Source of the DNA: Oscillospiraceae bacterium
Lineage (GTDB): Bacteria > Bacillota > Clostridia > Oscillospirales > Oscillospiraceae
DNA: 24,624 bases
Reading direction: 5' to 3'
NCBI GenBank assembly: GCA_017501805.1
Contig: JAFVWG010000177.1
Location: 1-24,624 of the forward strand
Position numbers and translations under genes: made by a program. Position 1 is the first letter of the stretch. The number at the start of each line of letters is the position of its first letter. Below the pieces are notes generated by a model. That model had not been told where the DNA came from, searched no databases, and saw only the letters and a list, made by a program, of their open reading frames with translations. Shown piece after piece: positions 7,737-16,056 of the stretch.

Positions 7737-8594
7737 ATGCTCTATTTTTGCGCGGATGATTACGGAATATCCGAAGGGGCAAACAGCCGCATAGAGAATT
7801 GCTTGGAACACGGCGTTTTGAATCAGATCAGCGTTCTGCCGAACGGAACATTCCGCGAGTTGAAGGAGCGCTTTTCCGAAAAGAACGTGAGGCTCTCCCT
7901 GCACCTCAATCTGGTCGAGGGACGTCCGCTTTCCGATCCGAAGGAGATCGGTCTGCTGGTGTCCGAAGACGGGGCGTTCCGGGATTCTTTTATCGGTTTG
8001 TTTTTCAGAGCGCTGCTGCCGGGAAGAAGAGCGCTTGAAAAGCAGATCTATCGGGAGCTGCAGAGCCAGCTCCGATTCTGGAAACAGATGATGGGCGCAA
8101 ATACGCCGCTCCTTGTTGACAGCCATCAGCACACGCATATGATCCCGCTGGTTTTCAGAACGCTGCTGCGGGTCATAGAAGACGAGCAGATGAATGTTCA
8201 AACGATACGGATTCCCGCCGAGCCGCTTTCCCCGTATCTTCTGACGCCCTCCCTGTATTTGGAATACAGCCCGGTGGGGCTGGTCAAGCAGTGGCTTTTG
8301 AAAGCCTGCGCGGCTATAAACCGAAAAGAACTGAAAAAAACCAAGATCCGCCCCGCATATTTTATGGGAGTGCTCTTTTCCGGGAATGTAAACGAGAAAA
8401 GGATCCGGAAGCTTCTTCCGAAGTATCTCCGTCTTGCGGAAAAGCACAACAAAGACGTTGAGATCGGTCTGCACCCCGGGTATATGGAAGACGGCGAGGA
8501 AATGATCGAAGGGTGCAGAGCGGGATTCAAAAAATTCTATTTCTCGCCCGGACGCAAAATCGAGTACGACGCGCTGATGCATCTTAAACCGTGA
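7737..8594 (+). CDS. YdjC/ChbG-type carbohydrate deacetylase
   Basis: A 285-aa protein of the ChbG/HpnK fold, metal-dependent enzymes that remove N-acetyl groups from sugars. Family motifs are visible: ADDYG at 6-10, HLNL at 56-59, and the metal-binding DSHQHTH at 128-134. A late HPGYM completes the pocket. There is no signal peptide or TM helix, so it should act in the cytoplasm, for example on a lipid-linked or nucleotide-linked N-acetylhexosamine before export. That differs from the usual ChbG setting of chitobiose use, and no sugar transport system is nearby. The ATG follows AAGAGGA at a good distance. Confidence 0.88.
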   Translation: MLYFCADDYGISEGANSRIENCLEHGVLNQISVLPNGTFRELKERFSEKNVRLSLHLNLVEGRPLSDPKEIGLLVSEDGAFRDSFIGLFFRALLPGRRALEKQIYRELQSQLRFWKQMMGANTPLLVDSHQHTHMIPLVFRTLLRVIEDEQMNVQTIRIPAEPLSPYLLTPSLYLEYSPVGLVKQWLLKACAAINRKELKKTKIRPAYFMGVLFSGNVNEKRIRKLLPKYLRLAEKHNKDVEIGLHPGYMEDGEEMIEGCRAGFKKFYFSPGRKIEYDALMHLKP

Positions 8595-8620
8595 ATATCG
8601 AAACGAAAGAAGGACACCAA

Positions 8621-9301
8621 ATGCCTTATATCGAAAGTGCAAAGGTTGATGAAAAAACAAGGGTGAGGCTCGAAGCGATCATTGAAAAATCATATCTGTC
8701 CTATTGGAGGAAGAAGCGGCTGTTTGATATCTTTTTTGCGACCATCATTTTGCTCGGCTTTCTTCCGCTGATGGTCGTGATCGCGATCGTGATCTGCATC
8801 GATGATCCGAAGGCAGGTCCGTTCTTCAAACAAAAACGAGTTGGAAGACACGGAAAAGAGTTCTATATGTACAAATTCCGAACGATGCGCCCCAATGCGG
8901 AAGCGCTCCTCGAAGAGCTGAAGGACCGAAACGAGATGGAAGGTCCCGTCTTCAAGATCAAAGAGGATCCGCGGATCACGAGGGTCGGAAGGATCCTCCG
9001 CAAGCTGTCGCTGGATGAGCTGATGCAGTTTTTCAATGTGTTCAAGGGCGATATGACGCTGGTAGGGCCCAGACCGCCGCTTCCGCGGGAGGTCGAATAC
9101 TACACGGATTATCAGAAGCTGCGCCTGCTGGTCACCCCGGGCATTACCTGCACCTGGCAGATCAGCAAGAACAGAAACGATATTCCCTTTGAGCAGTGGG
9201 TCGAAATGGACCTCGACTACATCCAGAACAGAACCTTCCCGGGTGATCTGCTGATCATGCTGAAGACGCCGCTCGTTATGCTGAGCGCGACCGGGAGATA
9301 A
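8621..9301 (+). CDS. Priming undecaprenyl-phosphate sugar-phosphate transferase
   Basis: Predicted to start each repeat unit by moving a sugar-1-phosphate from a nucleotide sugar to undecaprenyl phosphate. The 226-aa protein is the short form with the catalytic domain only: KRLFDI, one re-entrant hydrophobic segment with a Pro (about 37-60, P49), FKQKRVGRHGKEF, YKFRTM at 84-89, the catalytic-region KLSLDELMQ (D132, E133) and VGPRPPLP. All bacterial sugar transferase signatures are intact. The ATG at 8621 has AAAGAAGGA eight bases upstream and is preferred over the GTG at 8591, which overlaps the previous stop. Whether it uses glucose, galactose or an N-acetyl sugar cannot be read. Confidence 0.95.
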   Translation: MPYIESAKVDEKTRVRLEAIIEKSYLSYWRKKRLFDIFFATIILLGFLPLMVVIAIVICIDDPKAGPFFKQKRVGRHGKEFYMYKFRTMRPNAEALLEELKDRNEMEGPVFKIKEDPRITRVGRILRKLSLDELMQFFNVFKGDMTLVGPRPPLPREVEYYTDYQKLRLLVTPGITCTWQISKNRNDIPFEQWVEMDLDYIQNRTFPGDLLIMLKTPLVMLSATGR

Positions 9302-9315
9302 TGCGGGAGACGACT

Positions 9316-10446
9316 ATGAACGTTGCAATGATCGGCCATAAGGTCATTCCGTCAAGACGCGGCGGGATCGAAAACGTACTGACTTCGCTGTGCCCCATCC
9401 TTGCGGAAAAAGGCGTGGCGGTCACCTGCTACAACCGCTCGTCCGACAAGGTGGAAAACGAATATGTCGGCACGGTGAAAGACGGGAAGTACAGGGGAGT
9501 AACCATAAAAAATGCGTGGACGGTCAACAAAAAGGGGCTGTCCGCGATGGTGGCATCTTTCACGGCAGCGTTCTGTGCGGCGTTCGGGAAATATGATGTT
9601 GTCCATTTTCACGCAGAAGGCCCCTGCGCCGCGATGTGGATCCCGAAACTGTTCGGGAAGCGCTGTGTTGCGACCGTTCACGGTCTTGACTGGCAGAGAG
9701 AAAAATGGGGCAGCGGCTTTGCCTCGAAGTACATAAAATTCGGCGAACGCGTTATGGTGAAATGCGCCGACGAGATCATCGTTCTGAGCGAAAGCGCCCG
9801 CGCGTATTTCAAGGAAACCTATGACCGGGAAACCGTGCTGATCCATAACGGGATCGATCGCCCCGTCAAAAAAGAGGCGGATGAGATCACGAGGCTGTAC
9901 GGACTTTCAAAGGACGGTTATATCTGCATCGTATCCAGACTGACCGCCGAGAAGGGCGTTCACTACCTGATCGATGCGTACAACAGCATAAAAACGGATA
10001 AAAAGCTTGTGATCGCGGGCGACACGAGCGACACGGACGATTACGTTGCGATGCTGAAGCAAAAGGCTGCGGGAAACCCCAACATCCTGTTCACGGGCTT
10101 CATCTCGGGAACGGTCCTGTGCGAGATCTACAGCAACGCCTATGCGGTCGCACTTCCCTCCGATATCGAGGGGATGTCTTTGAGCCTGTTGGAGGCACTG
10201 GCTTACGGAAACGCGGTTTTGTGCTCGGATATTCCCGAAAACACGCTGGTGACGGAGGACAGGGCGCTGCACTTCCGGAAGAGCGATGTGGAAGACCTCG
10301 CGGCAAAACTGCAGCAGATGTGTGATGACGAGGATCTTGTGCGGGGGCTTAAAAACGGCGCCGACGAATTCATCCTCGGAAAATACAACTGGAATGACGT
10401 CGCGGACGCCACCTGTGACCTGTACAAAAAGGTCCTGAAACAATAA
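9316..10446 (+). CDS. GT4-family glycosyltransferase
   Basis: A 376-aa GT-B fold transferase. The N-terminal half opens with NVAMIGHKVIPSRRGGIE, a glycine loop like that of some rhamnosyl/glucosyl transferases of capsule clusters. The C-terminal donor domain has VSRLTAEKGV and the EX7E motif in DIEGMSLSLLEAL. It is cytoplasmic, perhaps membrane-associated. The ATG at 9301 overlaps the previous stop (TAATG), but the ATG at 9316 is better placed after GGGAG (9305-9309) and starts at the family N-terminus. It probably adds the second or third sugar, though the order is unknown. Confidence 0.9.
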   Translation: MNVAMIGHKVIPSRRGGIENVLTSLCPILAEKGVAVTCYNRSSDKVENEYVGTVKDGKYRGVTIKNAWTVNKKGLSAMVASFTAAFCAAFGKYDVVHFHAEGPCAAMWIPKLFGKRCVATVHGLDWQREKWGSGFASKYIKFGERVMVKCADEIIVLSESARAYFKETYDRETVLIHNGIDRPVKKEADEITRLYGLSKDGYICIVSRLTAEKGVHYLIDAYNSIKTDKKLVIAGDTSDTDDYVAMLKQKAAGNPNILFTGFISGTVLCEIYSNAYAVALPSDIEGMSLSLLEALAYGNAVLCSDIPENTLVTEDRALHFRKSDVEDLAAKLQQMCDDEDLVRGLKNGADEFILGKYNWNDVADATCDLYKKVLKQ

Positions 10447-10466
10447 AAGAAAGGGCAGCTTGTGTT

Positions 10467-11438
10467 ATGAAAGGACATACACTCACGACAAAAACCAAGA
10501 AGAACATAAGGGTGATGAAGCTCTTTTTCATCAGCTTGATTTTTGTTTCGATCGCGGCGGCGATCGCGGTCATCGGCTGCAATTATGTCGGAAATCGCAG
10601 GTTCAAAGAGAGCTTTTACAGTGTGAGCAGCCTGAAGGTGAACAACAAGATCCGGGTCATTCAGATCTCCGACCTGCACAGCTGCTCGTACGGAGAAGGC
10701 AACCGCGCTCTGATCTCCAGAGTGCAGAAGCTGAAGCCGGATCTGATCCTGTATACCGGGGACATCGTTGACACGAGCGCGGAATCGATTGACAGCGCGA
10801 TCGCCCTGTGCAGGGAGCTTTCCGCGACGGCTCCGTCGTATTACATTTACGGCAACAACGAGGTGGAACGGTATTATGACATCCCGCTCACACAGGAGGC
10901 GCTGGATGAGAAGTTCGGCTTTCACGATGAAAGCCGTCAGCCCGCCAAGCTTTTGGAGACAACGGATGAGCTTGCAAAATCGTTGGAAGAGGTGGGCGTG
11001 AAGGTTCTGAAAAACGCCTCCGACACGATCACGGTCGGAACGACCGAGGTGGATGTATACGGCGTGCTGACGTCCAACCCGTCTTCCTTCTGGTCCTACG
11101 CGGGCGAAAGCTTTGACGCGTATCTGTATTCCAACGAGAAGCATTTTAAGATCACAGCGATCCACGAGCCGCTGCTGTTTGAGGAGTACGCGCCCGAATC
11201 CTGGGGCGACCTGATGCTGGCGGGACACAACCACGGCGGGACTGTGAAGGTCCCGATGCTCGGTCCGCTGTATACCCACGACGGCGGTTTCCTGCCTGCC
11301 CGCGGCGGACATTACGTTGAGGGCAGATATGAGGTGCAGGGAAGACCGCTCATCATAAGCTCCGGGCTTGAAAACATCGATATTTTGCGCATCAACAACC
11401 CGCCGGAGCTTGTCATTGTTGACATCAACAAGTTTTAA
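10467..11438 (+). CDS. Membrane-anchored metallophosphoesterase, variant GNNE motif
   Basis: A 323-aa calcineurin-like phosphoesterase with an N-terminal signal anchor (TM about 18-39 after a Lys/Arg-rich head), so the catalytic domain should face outside, as in YkuE-like proteins. Metal motifs run in order: D69-L-H71, G98-D99, G129-N-N-E132, H233 and G253-H-N-H256. The third motif is normally GNH(D/E); here the histidine, the proposed catalytic acid in many members, is Asn131. It sits between a glycosyltransferase and the chain-length proteins. Its substrate may be a lipid phosphate, undecaprenyl diphosphate or a polymer phosphate, but nothing in the sequence decides this. Confidence 0.88.
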   Translation: MKGHTLTTKTKKNIRVMKLFFISLIFVSIAAAIAVIGCNYVGNRRFKESFYSVSSLKVNNKIRVIQISDLHSCSYGEGNRALISRVQKLKPDLILYTGDIVDTSAESIDSAIALCRELSATAPSYYIYGNNEVERYYDIPLTQEALDEKFGFHDESRQPAKLLETTDELAKSLEEVGVKVLKNASDTITVGTTEVDVYGVLTSNPSSFWSYAGESFDAYLYSNEKHFKITAIHEPLLFEEYAPESWGDLMLAGHNHGGTVKVPMLGPLYTHDGGFLPARGGHYVEGRYEVQGRPLIISSGLENIDILRINNPPELVIVDINKF

Positions 11439-11461
11439 TCTCGGAAAGGAGTACCGGATCA

Positions 11462-12844
11462 ATGCTTACTTCTATCCTGCAAAAGATACCGCTTGCGGTA
11501 GTGGGACTGCTGCTGCTTGTATCGGCACTTACGATATATGTTCGCTCCAGAAATGTTACCAGAAGCGAGTTCGTCAAAATCTTCAGGAGCACACGGCCCT
11601 TCGCTGCGTGGATCCTTGTTTTTACGATCGTTCTTTCCGGCATATTCGGCGTGTTTCACCATATGAAGTCCAAGCACTCCGTCACGGCGGTCGTGGCGCT
11701 GAACTATTCGGAGGCGTCTCAGGCACAGAACTCCAACGGAACAAGATATAATATGGCGGAGATCATCTGCGATGAGGTCGTGGAAAAGGCGATCGAGATG
11801 GGCGCTTTTGAGAATGTTACGGTAAAACAGCTGAAAAACTGCCTGTCGGTGTATCCGTACATACAGGGCGATGTGAACGACGAGTCGAACTATCATATTT
11901 CGACGGAATTTGCGGTGGAATATCACGCGTCCAAGCACACCGATCATCTCGATGCGGAAAATGTCATTACGCTGATCACAAGTGCATACAAGGAATACTA
12001 CATCGAAAAATACACGGATAATTTCAGCGTCATCAGCAAAGAGGACAAGCCCGATTACGGCACGATGGAATATATGGACATCGTGACGTATCTCAACAAG
12101 GAAGCTTCTGCGGTGCTGAATTACCTCTACGGCTTGGCGGAAAAAGGTCCGAGCTTTGTCACGGAAAACAATACGACCTTCCACGCCATTGCGGCAAAGG
12201 TGCACACCTTCAAGGAGGTGCAGATCGAACAGAATCTGCGTTCCTTGATCCTGCAGCACGGCATCGCAAGAAACAAGGCCGGTTATATTGACCGACTTTC
12301 CTATCAGAACAAGAACACGGATTTCGACAGACAGAGAAACAGCGCTTCGTTTGATCTCTGCAACCAAGCGATCGAGATGTACTCCGAGGAAATGACGAGA
12401 GTTGTGCTTGTTCCGACCTGGGATCAGAGCGGAAAGTATTATATGGGTCGTACAAAGGTTGGCATCGATGAGCTTTCCGTGATGGCGACGGCGTTCAGCG
12501 ACAATGTTGCCTCGAATGAGAAAGAGATCATGGACAACAAGCTTGTTATTGACAAGATGCAGTCCGCTCCGAAGAGCAATACGGGAGCTGCCGAGGCCGA
12601 CGCGATGATCGCATCCATCGATGAAAGCATCGATAACTTCCGCGCGGAGGCCATCAACGCAGGCAGAGAATACTCGAATTACAGAATGAACCAGTGCATT
12701 GCCGTCAGTATTTCGGGCGTTTCGCTGTTCAGCGAGCTGAAGACCATCGTGCTGTTTGCCTGCCTGTCCTATGCTGCGGCGCTGTTGTTTGCGGCTTCCA
12801 GAAGGTTTCCGAAAAAAGAGACCCATAACGGTACGGGAGAGTAA
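11462..12844 (+). CDS. Wzz/PCP-like chain-length protein, three-TM form
   Basis: A 460-aa membrane protein with predicted TM helices at about 8-27, 48-66 and 427-445, and a long extracellular region between the last two. The extracellular start (VALNYSEASQ, then the stretch to LSVYP) resembles the Wzz domain and aligns by eye with the next gene, so the two look like tandem paralogues. PCP proteins set polymer chain length together with Wzy. The usual form has two TM helices; the extra N-terminal helix with a basic loop (RSRNVTRSEF) is unusual. There is no cytoplasmic kinase or GGDEF domain. The ribosome site is GGAAAGGAG, 10 bases before the ATG. Similarity to known Wzz is weak. Confidence 0.72.
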   Translation: MLTSILQKIPLAVVGLLLLVSALTIYVRSRNVTRSEFVKIFRSTRPFAAWILVFTIVLSGIFGVFHHMKSKHSVTAVVALNYSEASQAQNSNGTRYNMAEIICDEVVEKAIEMGAFENVTVKQLKNCLSVYPYIQGDVNDESNYHISTEFAVEYHASKHTDHLDAENVITLITSAYKEYYIEKYTDNFSVISKEDKPDYGTMEYMDIVTYLNKEASAVLNYLYGLAEKGPSFVTENNTTFHAIAAKVHTFKEVQIEQNLRSLILQHGIARNKAGYIDRLSYQNKNTDFDRQRNSASFDLCNQAIEMYSEEMTRVVLVPTWDQSGKYYMGRTKVGIDELSVMATAFSDNVASNEKEIMDNKLVIDKMQSAPKSNTGAAEADAMIASIDESIDNFRAEAINAGREYSNYRMNQCIAVSISGVSLFSELKTIVLFACLSYAAALLFAASRRFPKKETHNGTGE

Positions 12845-12847
12845 GAA

Positions 12848-14698
12848 ATGAAGAATTTTCAGATCATGAGATATTTAAGAAAGATCCTGCCTGTTATTGT
12901 GGTCGTTTGTGTTCTGGCGACGGTTGCGATCCATTTCAAGCTGAAAAGCTCGAACACCTTCGTTGCGTCGGAAGTGATCCACTACAACGATCCCGCGGCG
13001 GAGCAGGGACTTACGCCCACAGGGTCCAAGCTGGATGTGAATGAGATCAAATCCTCCGCCGTGATGTCCAAGGTCGTGAACAAGCTGGGGCTTACCGGCA
13101 TCTACTCGGTGGACAGCCTGATCTCGAGACTTTCCATCACGCCGCTCCCCGATGCGGATAAGGTCGCGCAGAAAGAGGCAAAGCTGGATGAAGGCGAAGA
13201 GTACATTTACGAGCCGAGCACGTATATCGTCTCCTTTACCGCGACAAACAGCGAGGGCACGGTTTTTGCAAGAACGATCCTCGATGAAACGCTGGATGTG
13301 TATTTTGCGGAATACAGCCAGAAATATGTGAACGTCGCCCCGGCGAAGAATGTCATAGACAATATTGAAAGTGAAAACTATGACTACATCGAAATGGTGG
13401 AAATGATCGACGCAGGGATCGATGAGACGCTGATGACCCTGTATCAGCGTATGGATCAGAATCCGTATTACAGGTCGACAAAAACGGGCGTGTCGTTCGG
13501 AGATCTGGCGGATGAATTCAACTATTTAAGGCACGTCAAGCTGTCCTCGCTCTTCTCGAAGATCTATAAATATCAGATCACCAAGAACAAAACGGTGCTG
13601 ATCTCGGACTACACCACGAGAATCGACAACAATGACATCCAAAACACGAAGGAAGAGAGCATTGTAAAGGATACCGTTGCGGTCATCGAGGCCTACGTGG
13701 AAAAAATGCGGGAATCGGGCAACACCAACATTACCTATGAGTATATTCTCGACAATGTGCACGAACGGAATCTGACGGATTCGTACGCCCCCGGAGATCA
13801 GACCGTGACCTATGACGAGCTGATCTACGCCTGGCGGGATCACAACGAAAAGAAAGAGCATTCTGTGATCGATTCCGCATACTGCCAGTATGTGATTGAC
13901 ACCTTCCGCAAATGCACCGGAGCGTGCAGGGGAAAGGAATGCCTGCGATCCGAGCAGACCTGCTCGCAGCTGCACAATGAGAACTATGAGAGCATCAAAG
14001 CCGAGATCGATGGGGAGATCCGGGAGCTTGTTTCCGATCTGAGCGCGCTGTATTCCGCGTCGATGAAAACCAACGAGGAATACAACGAATACCTTGGTGC
14101 AAGTTATATTTCCGTTCTTTCCTCCGCTTCGGTCAAGCCGAGCGTGAATGTGAATCTGTACACCGTGATCGCGTTCTTCTTCCTGATCATCCTCTGCTGC
14201 GGCGGTGCGATCGTGATCGGAAGAATGGGCGACATCGTGCATTACATTTTCTACACGGATCATCTGACGGAGCTGAACAACCGCGCATACTTCGATAAGT
14301 ATCTGAAGTCTATGGACAAGAAGCTTCTGGATGACGGTACGGTGTACTGCATGGTCGATATCGCAAACCTTGCCGCAATCAACGCCGATCACACGCGCGA
14401 GACGGGCGACGGCATCATCAAGCTGTTTACGATGTACCTGAAGGAAGCGTTCGGAAAAACGGAGGCGGAATTTGTTTACAACGGAAACGGAAGCTTTATC
14501 GTCCTTGCAAGGAATACGGACTATATTACCGTTGAGGATATTATGCGGCTGTTTGGATTGAGACTGGACGACCGCGAAGAACACAAGGGGATCCGGATCG
14601 AATACAAGGTCGGCATTGCGGAGACCTTTAAGGAAAATCTGACGGCAAGAAAACTGCTTTCGGAGGCAATCAAAAACAAAAAGGAGTATTGCTCCTGA
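12848..14698 (+). CDS. PCP (Wzz-like) protein fused to degenerate GGDEF domain
   Basis: A 616-aa protein: TM helix at about 13-30, an extracellular region at 31-435, TM helix at about 436-458 and a cytoplasmic GGDEF-like domain at about 468-616. The extracellular part begins with a Wzz-like segment (FVASEVIHYNDPAA to LSITP) resembling its upstream neighbour. The GGDEF domain starts with TDHLTELNNRAYFDKY and keeps the first metal Asp (D504) and TGDGIIKLF, but the signature is GNGSF (546-550) in place of GGDEF, and there is no RxxD at the I-site. It should therefore not make c-di-GMP; it may bind GTP, c-di-GMP or a partner. Five Cys (346, 356, 360, 365, 372) cluster in the extracellular region. 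The ATG is three bases after the previous stop, with GGGAG upstream. Confidence 0.85.
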   Translation: MKNFQIMRYLRKILPVIVVVCVLATVAIHFKLKSSNTFVASEVIHYNDPAAEQGLTPTGSKLDVNEIKSSAVMSKVVNKLGLTGIYSVDSLISRLSITPLPDADKVAQKEAKLDEGEEYIYEPSTYIVSFTATNSEGTVFARTILDETLDVYFAEYSQKYVNVAPAKNVIDNIESENYDYIEMVEMIDAGIDETLMTLYQRMDQNPYYRSTKTGVSFGDLADEFNYLRHVKLSSLFSKIYKYQITKNKTVLISDYTTRIDNNDIQNTKEESIVKDTVAVIEAYVEKMRESGNTNITYEYILDNVHERNLTDSYAPGDQTVTYDELIYAWRDHNEKKEHSVIDSAYCQYVIDTFRKCTGACRGKECLRSEQTCSQLHNENYESIKAEIDGEIRELVSDLSALYSASMKTNEEYNEYLGASYISVLSSASVKPSVNVNLYTVIAFFFLIILCCGGAIVIGRMGDIVHYIFYTDHLTELNNRAYFDKYLKSMDKKLLDDGTVYCMVDIANLAAINADHTRETGDGIIKLFTMYLKEAFGKTEAEFVYNGNGSFIVLARNTDYITVEDIMRLFGLRLDDREEHKGIRIEYKVGIAETFKENLTARKLLSEAIKNKKEYCS

Positions 14699-14751
14699 GT
14701 TCGGAGCGGCCGCGTTCCTGTACAAATCACGAGAGGAGGGGCAAATGCACT

Positions 14752-16056
14752 GTGGAAAACAGGTTTCTGCAAACGGTGTTTAAGGTTTACTTTATGGCGG
14801 CTGCCGTGCTGATGTACTATTTCCTTACGGAAGTCATCAACCTTGGCTTGTTTGTTACATACCGCCACGCATTTGCCCTGGTCCTGTTCGCGTCTGCGTT
14901 TTTCGCTTTTTTATGGAAGCCCAATATCGCAAGAGGCGTTTCTTCGCTGAAGGCTGCTTTTGTGTGCTGCACGCCGCTGCTCGTGACGATCGTGGTATCG
15001 CTGTTCATCTGGTTTATGGGGCAGGTCGATACGGAGGTCATTTCAAGAGGCCTGTCGGGCGTCTTTGTATACAACAATATGCTTTCCTTTACCTTTGCGG
15101 CAGTCGCGTTTTTGTATGTATTCGGGGAAAAGGGGATCTGGTACAACCTGATCGCGATTCTGATCTCCAATTTGCTGATGATCCTGACGATCATTGCGCA
15201 AAACGGCATCGGGGCATTTTTCTCGGAGTTTTTTACCCTCGTTGTGACCTTTGCGGCGAAAACGGGAGATGTGATCGTGCAGGCGGAGATCCACGAATTG
15301 GCATTCTGCCTGGGTGCGTATCTCATATACATGCTTCTGAAGCCGAGAAAAGACCTCGTTTTTCTCATCCTGCTTGGACTTACCGCGTTTTGCTTCCTCA
15401 CGGCCTTCAAGCGAATCGGCATCATTGCCATCGCCGTCGCACTGGCGTTCGGCTGGGGACTGAAATTTGTCGCAAAATTCAAAAAAGACACGGCGATGCG
15501 GCTTACCGTGATTTTTTCCGTTCTGGTGGTCGTGCTGCTTACGGGATATATTGCAATCATCAAACTGGGCGTTTTTGAGCTTTTGGAAAAAGCCGGCATC
15601 GATACAAGCGGCCGTGTGACGATCTACAACGCGGTCGATAAGTTCTACGATTTTTCACCGGATTTTTTGGGCAACGGCATCGGTTTTCTGACCTACCAGC
15701 TGAGCACGAATATGCGGGTGGGCGTTTCATCGGTCCACAATGATTTTTTGCAGTATTTTATCGATCTCGGCTTCTGGGGCTATCTTCTGTGGCTTGTCTC
15801 CATGGTTCCTGTCAGAGTCTGTTATTTCGGGGCAAAGGGCAAGGTGGAGACCGGGATCCTTGCACTCGCGCTGAGTATTTATCTGGTGATCGTTTCATCG
15901 ACCGATAATACGATGAACTACCCGCTGCTTACAACAGTGCTTGCCATCCTTATGATCGGACACGGGTTTGACGAAAAGGTGCGCACCTGCGAAACAAAAC
16001 TGTTTGGCTGTGTCTCGGAAGCCAACAAAGGGACAGAGGGCGAAACGATATTATGA
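14752..16056 (+). CDS. wzy: Wzy-type polysaccharide polymerase
   Basis: A 434-aa protein with about eleven TM helices and the O-antigen ligase/polymerase pattern, including a large external loop at about 280-330 ending in SSVHNDFLQYFIDLGFWGYL. The His-Asn-Asp-x-Leu-Gln motif and flanking residues are those of the Wzy_C family, which joins repeat units outside the membrane. The GTG at 14752 is the first in-frame start after AGGAGGGG (14734-14741), at a somewhat long distance. A 12-codon out-of-frame ORF with ATG at 14745 uses the same site at a better distance. The Wzy name is by role. O-antigen-ligase-like WaaL function cannot be excluded from sequence, but context favours polymerase. Confidence 0.88.
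   Translation: MENRFLQTVFKVYFMAAAVLMYYFLTEVINLGLFVTYRHAFALVLFASAFFAFLWKPNIARGVSSLKAAFVCCTPLLVTIVVSLFIWFMGQVDTEVISRGLSGVFVYNNMLSFTFAAVAFLYVFGEKGIWYNLIAILISNLLMILTIIAQNGIGAFFSEFFTLVVTFAAKTGDVIVQAEIHELAFCLGAYLIYMLLKPRKDLVFLILLGLTAFCFLTAFKRIGIIAIAVALAFGWGLKFVAKFKKDTAMRLTVIFSVLVVVLLTGYIAIIKLGVFELLEKAGIDTSGRVTIYNAVDKFYDFSPDFLGNGIGFLTYQLSTNMRVGVSSVHNDFLQYFIDLGFWGYLLWLVSMVPVRVCYFGAKGKVETGILALALSIYLVIVSSTDNTMNYPLLTTVLAILMIGHGFDEKVRTCETKLFGCVSEANKGTEGETIL

Noticed and set aside
14704..14713. GC-rich palindrome GCGGCCGC near the polymerase start as a possible regulatory site
   Set aside because: It is a single short palindrome without a loop, T run or second copy, and could occur by chance.
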